Of a DNA stretch of 64,000 nucleotides, positions 8,942 to 17,251 are shown one piece after another. The DNA is from Priestia abyssalis (GTDB taxonomy: Bacteria > Bacillota > Bacilli > Bacillales > Bacillaceae_H), in assembly GCF_002019595.1 (NCBI RefSeq), contig NZ_KV917369.1, positions 1,326,417-1,390,416 of the forward strand, given 5' to 3'. The notes beneath the pieces are model-generated. The model worked only from the letters and a program-made list of their open reading frames with translations, was not told the origin of the DNA and searched no databases. The position numbers were made by a program, and so were the translations under genes. Position 1 is the stretch's first letter. Every line of letters starts with the position of its first letter.

Positions 8942-9910
8942 TTGCGTCCTCTTTTTCTAGGAATTTGTGCAGCTCTTTTCTTTTCATTTACGTTCATTTT
9001 GAACCGGGCCATGGAATTATCGGGTGGCAGCTGGATATGGAGTGCTTCACTAAGGTATCTGTTTATGATTCCTTTACTTTTTGTTATTGTAGCCGGAAGA
9101 AAGAATTTCCGTCCTCTTTTGCAAGTGATGAAAGAAAATCCCGGAAGATGGGTGCTATGGAGTTTTGTCGGGTTTGGGTTGTTTTATGCACCTTTATGCT
9201 TTGCGGCTGCTTATTCACCTGGGTGGCTCATTGCGGGAACATGGCAAATTACCATCATTTCCGGCTCTCTGCTTGCTCCGTTTTTTTATGAAACGATTCA
9301 AACCGCAAACGGGACGAAAAAACTTCGGGGGCAGATTCCGTTGAAAGGTCTTACCATGTCTCTCATTATATTATTGGGTGTGGTATTGATGCAGATTGAA
9401 CAAGCGCAACATATTTCCATGAAAGAATTATGGCTCGGAATCATCCCGGTTATCATCGCTTCTTTTGCGTATCCGCTGGGCAATCGAAAAATGATGGAAT
9501 TATGCGATAATCGATTAGATGCTTATCAGCGTGTGCTGGGCATGACTTTGGCGAGTCTTCCTGTTTGGCTGTTGCTTTCTGCCTATGGTTTGATGTCAAA
9601 TGGCCTGCCAAGTAAAGAGCAGACCATTCAATCCGGTTTAGTCGCGATTTGCTCTGGAGTTATCGCAACCGTTCTTTTCTTTAAAGCAACAGACATGGTG
9701 AGAGGAGACATGCGAAAACTGGCTTCTGTTGAAGCTACCCAATCCATGGAAGTCCTTTTTACATTCATGGGAGAGTTTCTTTTTCTAGCTGTAATCATTC
9801 CAACCCCTTTATCTTGGTGGGGAATGCTGATATTAATGATTGGAATGATTGCACATAGTTATGCTTCAAGAATGGAACCGTTGCCGAAAGCGGAAAAGGT
9901 CAGTTTTTGA
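8942..9910 (+). CDS. EamA/EmrE-like multidrug or metabolite efflux transporter
   Basis: A 322-aa integral membrane protein with about ten hydrophobic segments, in the drug/metabolite transporter superfamily (multidrug resistance efflux family, PF13536-like). Translation probably begins at TTG 8942, immediately after the gntR-type gene's TGA, with GAGGTGA 5-6 nt upstream, indicating coupled translation with the regulator. Recognisable segments include LRYLFMIPLLFV, WSFVGFGLFYAPL and SWWGMLILMIGMIAH. The substrate is unknown. A 13-bp terminator follows. Confidence 0.8.
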   Translation: MRPLFLGICAALFFSFTFILNRAMELSGGSWIWSASLRYLFMIPLLFVIVAGRKNFRPLLQVMKENPGRWVLWSFVGFGLFYAPLCFAAAYSPGWLIAGTWQITIISGSLLAPFFYETIQTANGTKKLRGQIPLKGLTMSLIILLGVVLMQIEQAQHISMKELWLGIIPVIIASFAYPLGNRKMMELCDNRLDAYQRVLGMTLASLPVWLLLSAYGLMSNGLPSKEQTIQSGLVAICSGVIATVLFFKATDMVRGDMRKLASVEATQSMEVLFTFMGEFLFLAVIIPTPLSWWGMLILMIGMIAHSYASRMEPLPKAEKVSF

Positions 9911-9953
9911 TGGACGACTGAATAAGCGGACAATACTTATTAAAATAAAGAAA

Positions 9954-9989
9954 GAATGAACCACCCGCGGATAGGAGGGTGGTTCATTC
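9954..9989 (+). terminator. Terminator after the exporter gene
   Basis: Perfect 13-bp inverted repeat GAATGAACCACCC / GGGTGGTTCATTC with a 10-nt loop, between convergent genes; it may serve both directions. Confidence 0.75.
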
Positions 9990-10002
9990 CAATGGAGACA
10001 TC

Positions 10003-10158
10003 TTAGAAGGTACTTGTCTTGTGCTTTTGAGCTGTCTCCTGTTTGTATTTTTCCGCCAGCAATTCAAATACTTGATTATAACTGAGGCCGGACTGGGCAT
10101 TCAAGCGTTTGACTTCCTCCACATTTGTGCTGCTTTTTGGAAAAGATAAGCTGTTCAA
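10003..10158 (-). CDS. Small protein, hypothetical
   Basis: A 51-aa protein starting at TTG 10158, chosen because GGGGTG lies about 8 nt upstream; a longer frame to 10257 overlaps the gene before it. The sequence reads (M)NSLSFPKSSTNVEEVKRLNAQSGLSYNQVFELLAEKYKQ... The TNVEEVKRLNAQS stretch faintly resembles the repeat unit of gamma-type SASPs, but the rest does not, so I leave it unnamed. It is the second gene after 10226-10384 on the same strand. Confidence 0.55.
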   Translation of the reverse strand: MNSLSFPKSSTNVEEVKRLNAQSGLSYNQVFELLAEKYKQETAQKHKTSTF

Positions 10159-10225
10159 TAAAAAACACCCCATTTGTTTGATTCTCCATTGCCGATCAGG
10201 ACGGCCGTTGCTGATAGGAGGTTCT

Positions 10226-10384
10226 TTATTTAAAATACTGGTTAAACTTTTCATCACGTTTGTGCGTATAATATGGATTTTCTTCTTCAGGACTTTTCGG
10301 ATCCAGATTTGTCTTAATAACTAATGAAGGGGAAGAAGACGGTTGGGCGTAAAGTCGTTTCCCTGTGCCATGTTTATCTGTCAT
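10226..10384 (-). CDS. Small hydrophilic protein, hypothetical
   Basis: A 52-aa ORF (MTDKHGTGKRLYAQPSSS...EEENPYYTHKRDEKFNQYFK) with an excellent ribosome binding site, GGGAGGTG 8 nt before ATG 10384. It is polar with no membrane segment or Cys. Together with the next gene it forms a small two-gene unit on the minus strand, opposite to two other tiny genes. No family recognised. Confidence 0.6.
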   Translation of the reverse strand: MTDKHGTGKRLYAQPSSSPSLVIKTNLDPKSPEEENPYYTHKRDEKFNQYFK

Positions 10385-10555
10385 ATTGCTTACACCTCCC
10401 TATCTTTAAAGTGGATTTGTTTTAAACACTTTATGTAAAGGAGGCGCTATTTCTAAAGGCTCCCTTTGTTGGCTGGAATTGGGGCTCTACTTCAAACATA
10501 TTTTCAATGAAATCACAAAAAATAAAGGAGGCAAAAGTGAAAGGGGTGCTTTCAG

Positions 10556-10663
10556 ATGTCCAAAAAGCCAAACAAACCTCAAAAAACCAATATGGAATTT
10601 GGAAAAGAATTCACGGGAAAATCAACGAAAACTGAAGTAGGAAACAAGCAAAAGAAAAAATAA
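10556..10663 (+). CDS. Tiny basic protein with EFGKEF motif
   Basis: A 35-aa ORF (MSKKPNKPQKTNMEFGKEF...) with GGGGTG upstream. The downstream neighbour has the related PEFAKEF motif, so the two are probably related minor spore-type proteins. An overlapping alternative frame starts with GTG 10538 behind a stronger AAAGGAGG site and gives a 32-aa product; I prefer the ATG frame because of the motif shared with the neighbour. Confidence 0.5.
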   Translation: MSKKPNKPQKTNMEFGKEFTGKSTKTEVGNKQKKK

Positions 10664-10679
10664 GGAGCGTGTACTGATT

Positions 10680-10826
10680 ATGACAAACCGCAATGATAAT
10701 CGTGAGCGAAGAAATAAATACCCAAACAATAAGCAGCAACCAGAGTTTGCAAAAGAATTCTCCATTCAAAAAGATGCTACACCTGAAGAAAATCCAAAAT
10801 ATGGGAGTAAATCTCATAAAAATTAA
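10680..10826 (+). CDS. Tiny hydrophilic protein with EFAKEF motif
   Basis: A 48-aa ORF (MTNRNDNRERRNKYPNNKQQPEFAKEFSIQK...) preceded by AAGGAG 12 nt before ATG 10680, and 16 nt downstream of the preceding tiny gene, so probably co-transcribed. It is very rich in Asn, Lys, Gln and Glu. The composition and motif suggest a minor small acid-soluble spore protein, which is inference. A hairpin terminator follows at 10892-10947. Confidence 0.55.
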   Translation: MTNRNDNRERRNKYPNNKQQPEFAKEFSIQKDATPEENPKYGSKSHKN

Positions 10827-10891
10827 AGAATAAGAAGTGTTTAGGGTTTGAGGAGAAATTTTAGGCCTTAGAGAATATTTTAATGAATAAA

Positions 10892-10947
10892 ATCGCCAAA
10901 AAAGAGCCGAATTCATTCATCAGCGCCTCTTTATGGCGGTTTTTTTA
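10892..10947 (+). terminator. Terminator after the tiny-gene pair
   Basis: TCGCCAAAAAAGAG pairs imperfectly with CTCTTTATGGCGG and is followed by a run of seven T. Confidence 0.6.
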
Positions 10948-10989
10948 TAATTTTATCTATATACAATTATGATTTTTCGGAAAATTATA

Positions 10990-11018
10990 TTGACAAAAGT
11001 TGTTGTTGTGATTAAATT
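10990..11018 (+). promoter_or_regulatory. Sigma-A promoter of the metI-metC leader
   Basis: TTGACA (10990-10995), 17-nt spacer, TAAATT (11013-11018), placing the transcript start about 30 nt upstream of the SAM-I aptamer. Confidence 0.7.
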
Positions 11019-11052
11019 TAAAGAATAAGAAAAATAATCAAATAATTGTATC

Positions 11053-11171
11053 ACTCTTATCCAGAGAGGCGGAGGGACTGGCCCTGTGACGCCCGGCAAC
11101 CATCAAATCAATATGTTTGATTTGAACGGTGCTAATTCCTGTAGAACAAATCGTTCTAGCAGATGAGAGTT
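11053..11171 (+). ncRNA. SAM-I riboswitch (S-box leader)
   Basis: Contains the S-box signature: CTTATCCAGAGAGGCGGAGG, then GACTGGCCC, TGTGACGCCCGGCAACC, a variable P3 hairpin, GGTGCTAATTCC, a P4 hairpin and the closing GATGAGAG. It binds S-adenosylmethionine and terminates transcription when SAM is plentiful. It controls the metI-metC operon. Confidence 0.97.
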
Positions 11172-11196
11172 TTCGTTATCACGGTGAATGAAACGA

Positions 11197-11232
11197 ACAC
11201 TCTTCTTACTGCGGAAGAGTGTTTTTTATTGA
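11197..11232 (+). terminator. SAM-I expression-platform terminator
   Basis: AACACTCTTC / GGAAGAGTGTT stem followed by TTTTATT, 27 nt before the metI start codon; the OFF structure of the S-box. Confidence 0.9.
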
Positions 11233-11258
11233 ATTTTTAAGATTAAGGAGAGAGAGAC

Positions 11259-12407
11259 ATGCATATTGAGACATTGTTAGTTCGATCAGGGGTAGGAAAA
11301 GACCCTTCCACCGGCTCCATTACAACCCCTATTTATCAATCTTCCACATTCCAGCATCCGCGTCTTGGGGAAAGTACGGGATATGATTATTCACGTACAG
11401 CCAATCCGACAAGAACAGCCCTTGAAGATGCGATTGCTGCATTAGAAAGCGGAGCAGAAGGTTATGCATTTGCCTCGGGTATGGCGGCGATTGCAGCGGT
11501 TTTTTCTCTATTTAAAAGCGGTGATCACTTAATTGCATCAGAAGACTTATACGGGGGAACATACCGGATTTTAAGTGATGTTTTAGAGAACTCAGGGATA
11601 CAAGTAAGTTACGTCAATACAGGTGATATTGAGGCGGTAAACGCAGCTGTCCAAAGCAATACAAAGGCAGTATTCATTGAAACCCCGACAAACCCATTAA
11701 TGCAAGTGACAGATATTGCGGCAGTGGTGGACATTGCCAAAAGCCATCGATTCCTTACAATCGTGGATAACACGTTTATGTCTCCTTATCATCAACGTCC
11801 GATTGAATTGGGAGCGGATATCGTTGTACATAGTGCCAGTAAGTATATTGGCGGGCACAATGATGTCATTGCAGGATTGGTCGTTACTCGATGTAGTGAG
11901 CTTGGAGAGAAAGTTAAATTTTACCAAAATGCCATAGGTGCTATTTTAGGTCCTCAAGACAGCTGGCTGTTGCTGCGAGGGGTCAAAACATTAGCGTTGA
12001 GGATGGAAAAACATCAAGAAAATGCACTGGAAATCGCCCGTTGGTTAGTCGAACAGACTGACGTAGTGGAGCATGTATATTATCCTGGGCTTGAGACGCA
12101 TCCAGGTTATGAAATCATGAAAAAGCAATCAAGCGGATTTGGAGGCATGCTTTCTTTCTCTGTTCGTGAAGAAGACTTGGTCCCGTTTTTGCTTGAACAT
12201 TTAAAGTTGATCACATTCGCTGAAAGCTTAGGCGGAGTGGAAAGTCTTATTACTTTCCCGGCACGTCAAACACATGCTGACATTCCGGAAGAAATCCGAA
12301 ACGCCATCGGAGTGACAAACCGATTGCTTCGATTCTCCGTAGGAATCGAAAATGCAAATGATTTAATTCAAGATTTGAAGGAGGTATTTGATGCATACAG
12401 AAAATAA
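11259..12407 (+). CDS. metI: Cystathionine gamma-synthase / O-acetylhomoserine thiolyase MetI
   Basis: A 382-aa PLP enzyme of the Cys/Met metabolism family, making cystathionine (or homocysteine) from an activated homoserine in methionine synthesis. It shows the substrate-loop region YDYSRTANPTR, FASGMAAI, ETPTNPLM, VDNTF and the PLP lysine in SASKYIGGHND, and AESLGGVESLI near the C-terminus. It lies directly behind the SAM-I riboswitch and overlaps metC by 17 nt (stop at 12407, metC start at 12391), so translation is coupled. Exact sulphur-donor preference cannot be read from sequence. Confidence 0.92.
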   Translation: MHIETLLVRSGVGKDPSTGSITTPIYQSSTFQHPRLGESTGYDYSRTANPTRTALEDAIAALESGAEGYAFASGMAAIAAVFSLFKSGDHLIASEDLYGGTYRILSDVLENSGIQVSYVNTGDIEAVNAAVQSNTKAVFIETPTNPLMQVTDIAAVVDIAKSHRFLTIVDNTFMSPYHQRPIELGADIVVHSASKYIGGHNDVIAGLVVTRCSELGEKVKFYQNAIGAILGPQDSWLLLRGVKTLALRMEKHQENALEIARWLVEQTDVVEHVYYPGLETHPGYEIMKKQSSGFGGMLSFSVREEDLVPFLLEHLKLITFAESLGGVESLITFPARQTHADIPEEIRNAIGVTNRLLRFSVGIENANDLIQDLKEVFDAYRK

Positions 12408-13572
12408 AGATCGTATACAATTTGGGACAAAACTTATTCACGCGAAAACAGATATCGGCAGTCATTACGGGGCTGTTAACGTCCCGATTTATCAAGTGTC
12501 TACTTTCCATCAAGATGTTGAGGCAGACAATCGTTATGATTATTCACGTTCTGGGAATCCGACGCGTGAAGCGCTTGAACAAACAGTCGCGCAGTTGGAA
12601 GGGGGAAGTGCGGGATTTGCCTTTGCATCGGGAATGGCGGCCATTGCGTCCGTCCTTTGTCTATTCAAAAGCGGGGATGAAATCATTGTTTCTCATGACA
12701 GCTACGGCGGAACATATCGCGTGCTTACACAACTTTTTTCAAGGTTTGGAATTAAGACGCTGTTCGTAGATACAACGGATCTCGCTGAAATCGAAAAAGC
12801 TGTAACACCAAATACGAAGGGATTATATATCGAAAGCCCGTCCAACCCATTTTTAAATGTCACTGATATTAAAGAAGCGTCTGCAATCGCTAAAAAGCAC
12901 GGCCTTATTACCATTGTGGATAATACGTTCATGACGCCATACTTACAGCAGCCATTGGCATTGGGAGCAGATATTGTCATCCACAGTGCGACGAAATATA
13001 TTGGCGGCCACAGCGATGTAGTCGCAGGCGTTGTTGTAACGGCTTCGGAAGAATTAGGGAAAGAAGTGAAGTTTGTTCAGAATGCTTTTGGAGCAGTACT
13101 AGGTCCCCAAGACAGCTGGTTGCTGCTTCGTGGTATCAAAACATTAAAAGTTCGATTGGAGCAGCAGCAACAAACGGCAGAGAAGCTGGCACAATGGCTC
13201 AAAGAACATCCATTAGTGGAGCATGTGTATTATCCGGGCTTAACCGACCATCCTCATCACGAACTGTCTAAAAAACAAGCTTCTGGTTTCGGCGCTATTA
13301 TCTCTTTTGCGGTTAAAGATGAAGAAGCGGCCCATCATTTCTTAAAAACCGTTTCGCTTCCATCTGTCGGTGTGAGTCTGGGAGGAGTTGAGTCGATTTT
13401 GACTCATCCTGCAACGATGTCACATGCAAGTATCCCGAAAGAAACGCGGGAAGAACGAGGCATTACCGGTTCACTCCTCCGATTATCTGTCGGGTTAGAA
13501 GAGCCAGAAGATTTACAAGCTGATTTCGCCCATGCGCTTGAAAGCAGTCTAATTTCTGTCAAAACACCTTAA
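12391..13572 (+). CDS. metC: Cystathionine beta-lyase MetC
   Basis: A 393-aa PLP enzyme cleaving cystathionine to homocysteine, pyruvate and ammonia. Motifs are YDYSRSGNPTR, FASGMAAI, ESPSNPFL, VDNTFMTPY and the PLP lysine in SATKYIGGHSD. The N-terminal QFGTKLIHAKTD and VPIYQVSTFHQ are typical of Bacillus MetC. The start is ATG 12391, behind a strong AAGGAGG; a TTG three bases earlier is rejected. It is a paralogue of metI next to it, the standard Bacillus metIC arrangement. Confidence 0.92.
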   Translation: MHTENKDRIQFGTKLIHAKTDIGSHYGAVNVPIYQVSTFHQDVEADNRYDYSRSGNPTREALEQTVAQLEGGSAGFAFASGMAAIASVLCLFKSGDEIIVSHDSYGGTYRVLTQLFSRFGIKTLFVDTTDLAEIEKAVTPNTKGLYIESPSNPFLNVTDIKEASAIAKKHGLITIVDNTFMTPYLQQPLALGADIVIHSATKYIGGHSDVVAGVVVTASEELGKEVKFVQNAFGAVLGPQDSWLLLRGIKTLKVRLEQQQQTAEKLAQWLKEHPLVEHVYYPGLTDHPHHELSKKQASGFGAIISFAVKDEEAAHHFLKTVSLPSVGVSLGGVESILTHPATMSHASIPKETREERGITGSLLRLSVGLEEPEDLQADFAHALESSLISVKTP

Positions 13573-13586
13573 TATAGCTAATACGT

Positions 13587-13629
13587 AAATAAGGTGACAT
13601 GGATGTTGTTAGTCCATGTCACCTTATTT
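13587..13629 (+). terminator. Terminator of metI-metC
   Basis: Perfect 17-bp stem AAATAAGGTGACATGGA with a 9-nt loop between convergent genes; bidirectional. Confidence 0.9.
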
Positions 13630-13637
13630 ATGTGAAT

Positions 13638-13916
13638 TTATAGGGCAATGTAGATAGAATGGTATAAAGAGAGGAGCCCATCCTTTAATTCTTGTTCTAA
13701 ATCCGCATCTTCTATTCTCTTTACAGCCCATTGGAGCTTCACATTCGCTGGCTGACGTACACGGGGATGGGTCATTTCGTCCAACAAGTCTTTTTTGATG
13801 GTCTCATATAACAAATCTTGTTCATTCTTATCGTTGTTAAGCTGAAGAGAACGGTTGGTCCACAATCTACGATAGGCGTTCAACAGGTGAACATACTCGG
13901 TTTCCTGGTAAGTCAC
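13638..13916 (-). CDS. Conserved-looking cytosolic protein, unknown
   Basis: A 92-aa predicted helical protein (MTYQETEYVHLLNAYRRLWTNRSLQLNNDKNEQ...LYHSIYIAL) with charged residues spaced as in a helical bundle, no Cys and no signal peptide. AAGGAGGTATATTCGTG precedes ATG 13916. Its stop lies against the metIC terminator. I do not recognise the family. Confidence 0.7.
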   Translation of the reverse strand: MTYQETEYVHLLNAYRRLWTNRSLQLNNDKNEQDLLYETIKKDLLDEMTHPRVRQPANVKLQWAVKRIEDADLEQELKDGLLSLYHSIYIAL

Positions 13917-13974
13917 GAATATACCTCCTTTTCCTTCACTAACTATATCAAATAGGAGGAAAAAGATTCAATTC

Positions 13975-14661
13975 TCACACGTATGAAAAGACGACTTTAA
14001 CTTTTGCCTCGATTTGCTGTTCACCAGGCTGGATAGGAGGGACCGATGAGGCTGCTAAAACGGTGGCTTTTGCTTCGAATGACCGTTCATAAACTGGGGA
14101 GAGTGTTTCTTCAATCACTTCGATGGGCTGCTCTTGAAGGGTAACCCTTAGTGAACGGGCGATTGTATATGCTTTTTCAGTGGCGTTTTGAACAGCAGCT
14201 TTTAATGCTTCCTGATAATAAAGATCTGCATTTTGCAGTTGAAATTGCAGGTTCCGGGCAATGTTTGCTCCATTTGCAACAGCTGATGCATAGACTTCCC
14301 CGGCTTGTTTTACGTCTTTGACAGTAATCGTGAATAAGTGTTGTACTTCATAGCCAATCAATGTTGATTTTCCTTCACTGTATTCATATTTCGGATTGAT
14401 GGTAAAAGAAGAAGTTTCAATTTGCTGATCTGATAAACCGAGCTGATGGAGCGCCTCTATCAATTGAGATGCTGCAACGGAATTTTGTCTGAGGGCTTCT
14501 TGAACATTTTGATTTTCCGTTGTTATCCCAATGGTCATCATAATGGTATCCGGCATCGCTTCAATCGTCCCTTGCCCGTAAACGGTAATAGTGCGATTTG
14601 ATTGAGAATGAGATGCCGCATTATTCCGGTGGGGAGGGTAAGGATGAAAAGATGGGTTCAT
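13975..14661 (-). CDS. SIMPL-domain protein (DUF541)
   Basis: A 228-aa protein with the SIMPL/DUF541 pattern: ITVYGQGTIEAMPDTIMMTIGITTENQNVQEAL, a central QIETSSFTINPKYEYSEGKSTLIGYEVQ and a C-terminal PGEQQIEAKVKVVFSY. Family members form oligomeric beta-rich assemblies; several are periplasmic or secreted, but this one lacks an obvious signal peptide (polar His/Pro/Asn-rich N-terminus), so it may be cytosolic. AAAGGAGAATCAGCC precedes the ATG. Biological role unknown. Confidence 0.85.
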   Translation of the reverse strand: MNPSFHPYPPHRNNAASHSQSNRTITVYGQGTIEAMPDTIMMTIGITTENQNVQEALRQNSVAASQLIEALHQLGLSDQQIETSSFTINPKYEYSEGKSTLIGYEVQHLFTITVKDVKQAGEVYASAVANGANIARNLQFQLQNADLYYQEALKAAVQNATEKAYTIARSLRVTLQEQPIEVIEETLSPVYERSFEAKATVLAASSVPPIQPGEQQIEAKVKVVFSYV

Positions 14662-14778
14662 GGCTGATTCTCCTTTCTAAACTGCCGTGTAATGCATTCA
14701 GTAAAAGATATGTAAAGGAATCGCCTTTATTCACATTCATGGGTCTCTAATTAATCACCAAAATAAATTCTTTTTTAA

Positions 14779-14881
14779 TGAAAGGCCCCATTACTTAATC
14801 CCGATTTTACTGCAAACTTCATAACGGGGCCTTTCAGAAGATTAATGGAAAGGGCAAAACAGCCCTTTCCATTAATCTTCT
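14779..14881. repeat. Bipartite stem-loop repeat, copy B
   Basis: First inverted repeat 14779-14836 (TGAAAGGCCCCATTA / TAACGGGGCCTTTCA, interior with CGATTTTACTG), then a perfect 20-bp hairpin 14836-14881 (AGAAGATTAATGGAAAGGGC) whose 3' arm includes the putP stop codon. It can act as the putP terminator. Confidence 0.75.
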
Positions 14882-16344
14882 TGCATCACTTCTTCCATTT
14901 CTTCAAATGTATCTTGCACCTTTTCAGACGGTTCTTTTGTTAGCAAGCTGACGATGATGACGGCAATCAAGCTAAGAAAGAATCCAGGAATCATTTCATA
15001 CATGATTTCTTTTAAGTTAGGAATATTTACCCACACAAGGACCGTAACTGCTCCTGTCACAATACCGGCAAGGGCTCCCCACTTCGTCATGCGTTTCCAA
15101 TATAGACTCAATAGAATAGCAGGTCCGAATGCTGAACCAAATCCAGCCCATGCATACCCGACAAGGTTTAAGATTGTATCATTTGGTGTATAAGAAAGGA
15201 AAATACCTATTATTGCCACGAGCAATACAGCCAAACGGCCAATTAGTACAAGTTCTTTATCTGTTGCATCCCGGCGGAAGAATGATTTATAAAAATCTTC
15301 TGTCATTGCACTTGATGTTACAAGCAGCTGCGAGGAAATCGTGCTCATAATGGCTGCGAGAATCGCCGCCAATAAGAATCCTGTAATATAAGGATGGAAT
15401 AAGATATCAGAAAAAACAATGAAGACTGTTTCCGGGTCGACAAGCTGCTCATTATGGATGGAATAATAGGCGATGCCAACTAGACCTGTCAGCATGGCCC
15501 CAATAATAGAGATAGCCATCCAGCCAATGCCGATACGGCGTGCTGTTTTTAGCTCTTTAACAGAGGAAATAGCCATAAAACGAACGATAATATGCGGTTG
15601 CCCAAAATAGCCTAACCCCCATGCCAAAAGAGAAACAATTCCTAAAACAGATGTTCCTTTAAAGAAGTCGAGCAAAGAAGGATCAATGCGGCGAACTTCA
15701 TCTAGAGCGAGCTGTACTCCTCCCACATCTGTAAAAGCGACAACCGGTACTAAAATAAGAGCGATGAACATAATGATACCTTGTACAAAGTCAGTTAAAC
15801 TTACGGCTAAAAATCCGCCAAACAATGTATAAGCTACTACCACTCCGGCTGTAACAAACAACCCTAGTTTATAGTCCAGACCGAATGAGGCTTCAAATAG
15901 GCGTCCACCGGATACGAGCCCCGCTGATGTATATAATGTGAAGAAAATAATGATAACGATCGCTGAGACGAACCGAAGCATTTTCGTATGGTCCTTAAAG
16001 CGGTTTTCAAGAAAGTCGGGGATTGTGATGGAATCATTGGCTACTTCTGTATACGTACGGAGTCTTGGAGCAAGGATTAAATAGTTTACATAGGCACCAA
16101 TCAATAAACCGACGGCAATCCATAGACTGGACAAACCGCTCGCGTACATGGCGCCAGGCAATCCCATCAGCATCCATCCGCTCATATCCGATGCTCCTGC
16201 GGATAAAGCGGTAACTGCAGGACCAAGACCTCTTCCTCCCAACATATAATCGTTAAGATCGGATGTTTGTTTAAAAGAATATAAACCAATCAATAACATC
16301 CCAATTAAATAAATACCTAATGAAATAAAAATTTCTAGTTGCAC
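14872..16344 (-). CDS. putP: Sodium/proline symporter (PutP/OpuE type)
   Basis: A 490-aa sodium:solute symporter (SSF family) with about 13 membrane segments. Family hallmarks are the sodium-site regions YMLGGRGLGPAVTALSAGASDMSGW, GGFLAVSLTDFVQG, GYFGQPHIIVRFMA and SQLLVTSSAMTEDFYK. It takes up proline with sodium for nutrition or osmoprotection. The acidic C-terminus (DTFEEMEEVMQED) ends inside repeat copy B. AAGGAGAGATTTTGTGC precedes the start (ATG 16344). No put catabolic genes lie in the window, so an osmotic role (OpuE-like) is as likely as catabolism. Confidence 0.92.
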   Translation of the reverse strand: MQLEIFISLGIYLIGMLLIGLYSFKQTSDLNDYMLGGRGLGPAVTALSAGASDMSGWMLMGLPGAMYASGLSSLWIAVGLLIGAYVNYLILAPRLRTYTEVANDSITIPDFLENRFKDHTKMLRFVSAIVIIIFFTLYTSAGLVSGGRLFEASFGLDYKLGLFVTAGVVVAYTLFGGFLAVSLTDFVQGIIMFIALILVPVVAFTDVGGVQLALDEVRRIDPSLLDFFKGTSVLGIVSLLAWGLGYFGQPHIIVRFMAISSVKELKTARRIGIGWMAISIIGAMLTGLVGIAYYSIHNEQLVDPETVFIVFSDILFHPYITGFLLAAILAAIMSTISSQLLVTSSAMTEDFYKSFFRRDATDKELVLIGRLAVLLVAIIGIFLSYTPNDTILNLVGYAWAGFGSAFGPAILLSLYWKRMTKWGALAGIVTGAVTVLVWVNIPNLKEIMYEMIPGFFLSLIAVIIVSLLTKEPSEKVQDTFEEMEEVMQED

Positions 16345-16524
16345 AAAATCTCTCCTTATTTCTTTTATAGAATCTCTTCAATGAGAAATGATAACTATTC
16401 AGCTTGAATAACCGTTCAAACTACTTACAGTTATCTACGGTAACAATAAATACCCCCTCTTTCAAGTGATCTAAACCTCTTGTCATTCTAAGTTTTATCT
16501 CTGTATACCCCATGGTTATGACGA

Positions 16525-16538
16525 AGAAAACGCTTGCA
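16525..16538. promoter_or_regulatory. Candidate cre (CcpA) site
   Basis: AGAAAACGCTTGCA matches the cre consensus TGWNANCGNTNWCA at 12 of 14 positions. It lies between divergent putP and the 16622 gene, so either could be under catabolite control. Confidence 0.35.
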
Positions 16539-16621
16539 AAAATATATTAAAGTAAAAATATTCAGAAAATTAATCCGGTAAAAATCGTCCTGTTTTTGAA
16601 TCGAAAAGGAGGTTTGTATAG

Positions 16622-16978
16622 TTGTCCCAAAACGGAAACAATAACAAAGAGAAGTTGAGACGAAAGGAGAAAATGGCCATGCAGTTTTTGAAGAGAGAAG
16701 AAAGAATGAACGAAATGCTCCATTCGCTGGAACCGCTGTTGGAGCAATATCAATTGGATGAAATCGGAATTTACGAGGAAGAAGGCGTAAATGATCTCTA
16801 TTACATGGGATATACGGTCAAAAAAGGAGAACATGTGTATATGATTCATCAGCCATATGTAAAAAATGAAAGCAAAGAACTTGCTTTACAAGAAACACAA
16901 TGGACGATTCAGTCGGAACAAAACGAATCAAAAGGTTACTCATCATTAGAAGATGTATTTAATCAGATTAAAGGATAA
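16622..16978 (+). CDS. Cytosolic protein of unknown function
   Basis: A 118-aa protein starting at TTG 16622 behind AAAGGAGG (9 nt). The N-terminal third is basic and helical (KEKLRRKEKMAMQFLKREERM); the rest looks like a small alpha/beta domain (DEIGIYEEEGVNDLYYMGYTVKKGEHVYMIHQPYV). There is no signal peptide. It stands alone between putP (divergent) and the glp operon, with its own ribosome binding site. Family not recognised. Confidence 0.7.
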   Translation: MSQNGNNNKEKLRRKEKMAMQFLKREERMNEMLHSLEPLLEQYQLDEIGIYEEEGVNDLYYMGYTVKKGEHVYMIHQPYVKNESKELALQETQWTIQSEQNESKGYSSLEDVFNQIKG

Positions 16979-17054
16979 GAGTACTTTAATCTGGGAAGGA
17001 GGAGGTTTGCTTGTACGGACAGTATAAATGTGACGATTTTTTGAAAAAAATCAA

Positions 17055-17083
17055 TTGACACCGCTTACAACGTCCTTTATAGT
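17055..17083 (+). promoter_or_regulatory. glpFK promoter
   Basis: TTGACA (17055-17060), 17-nt spacer, TATAGT (17078-17083). It is overlapped by a perfect cre site. Confidence 0.8.
17056..17069. promoter_or_regulatory. cre (CcpA-binding) site in the glp promoter
   Basis: TGACACCGCTTACA matches the cre consensus TGWNANCGNTNWCA at every position. It overlaps the -35 box, so CcpA binding would block initiation when preferred sugars are present. Confidence 0.75.
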
Positions 17084-17119
17084 TAGGATAACAAGTTGAT
17101 AAGTTGTGATGGAGAAAAC

Positions 17120-17180
17120 GGAGACTCACGCAAAAATTCCTATTATTTATTTATAGGGTATTTTGTGTTGAGTCTTTGTT
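17120..17180 (+). terminator. glpFK leader terminator, GlpP antitermination target
   Basis: GACTCACGCAAAA pairs with TTTTGTGTTGAGTC and is followed by TTTGTTTTTTTTATC, 70 nt before glpF. The position and shape match the conditional terminator relieved by the GlpP-glycerol-3-phosphate antiterminator in Bacillus; glpP itself is not in the window. Confidence 0.75.
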
Positions 17181-17251
17181 TTTTTTATCTTCTTATCGTC
17201 TCTATCTATAGAATCGCATAAGTGTTTACAAAAAGAAGAGGAGGAAAAAGC

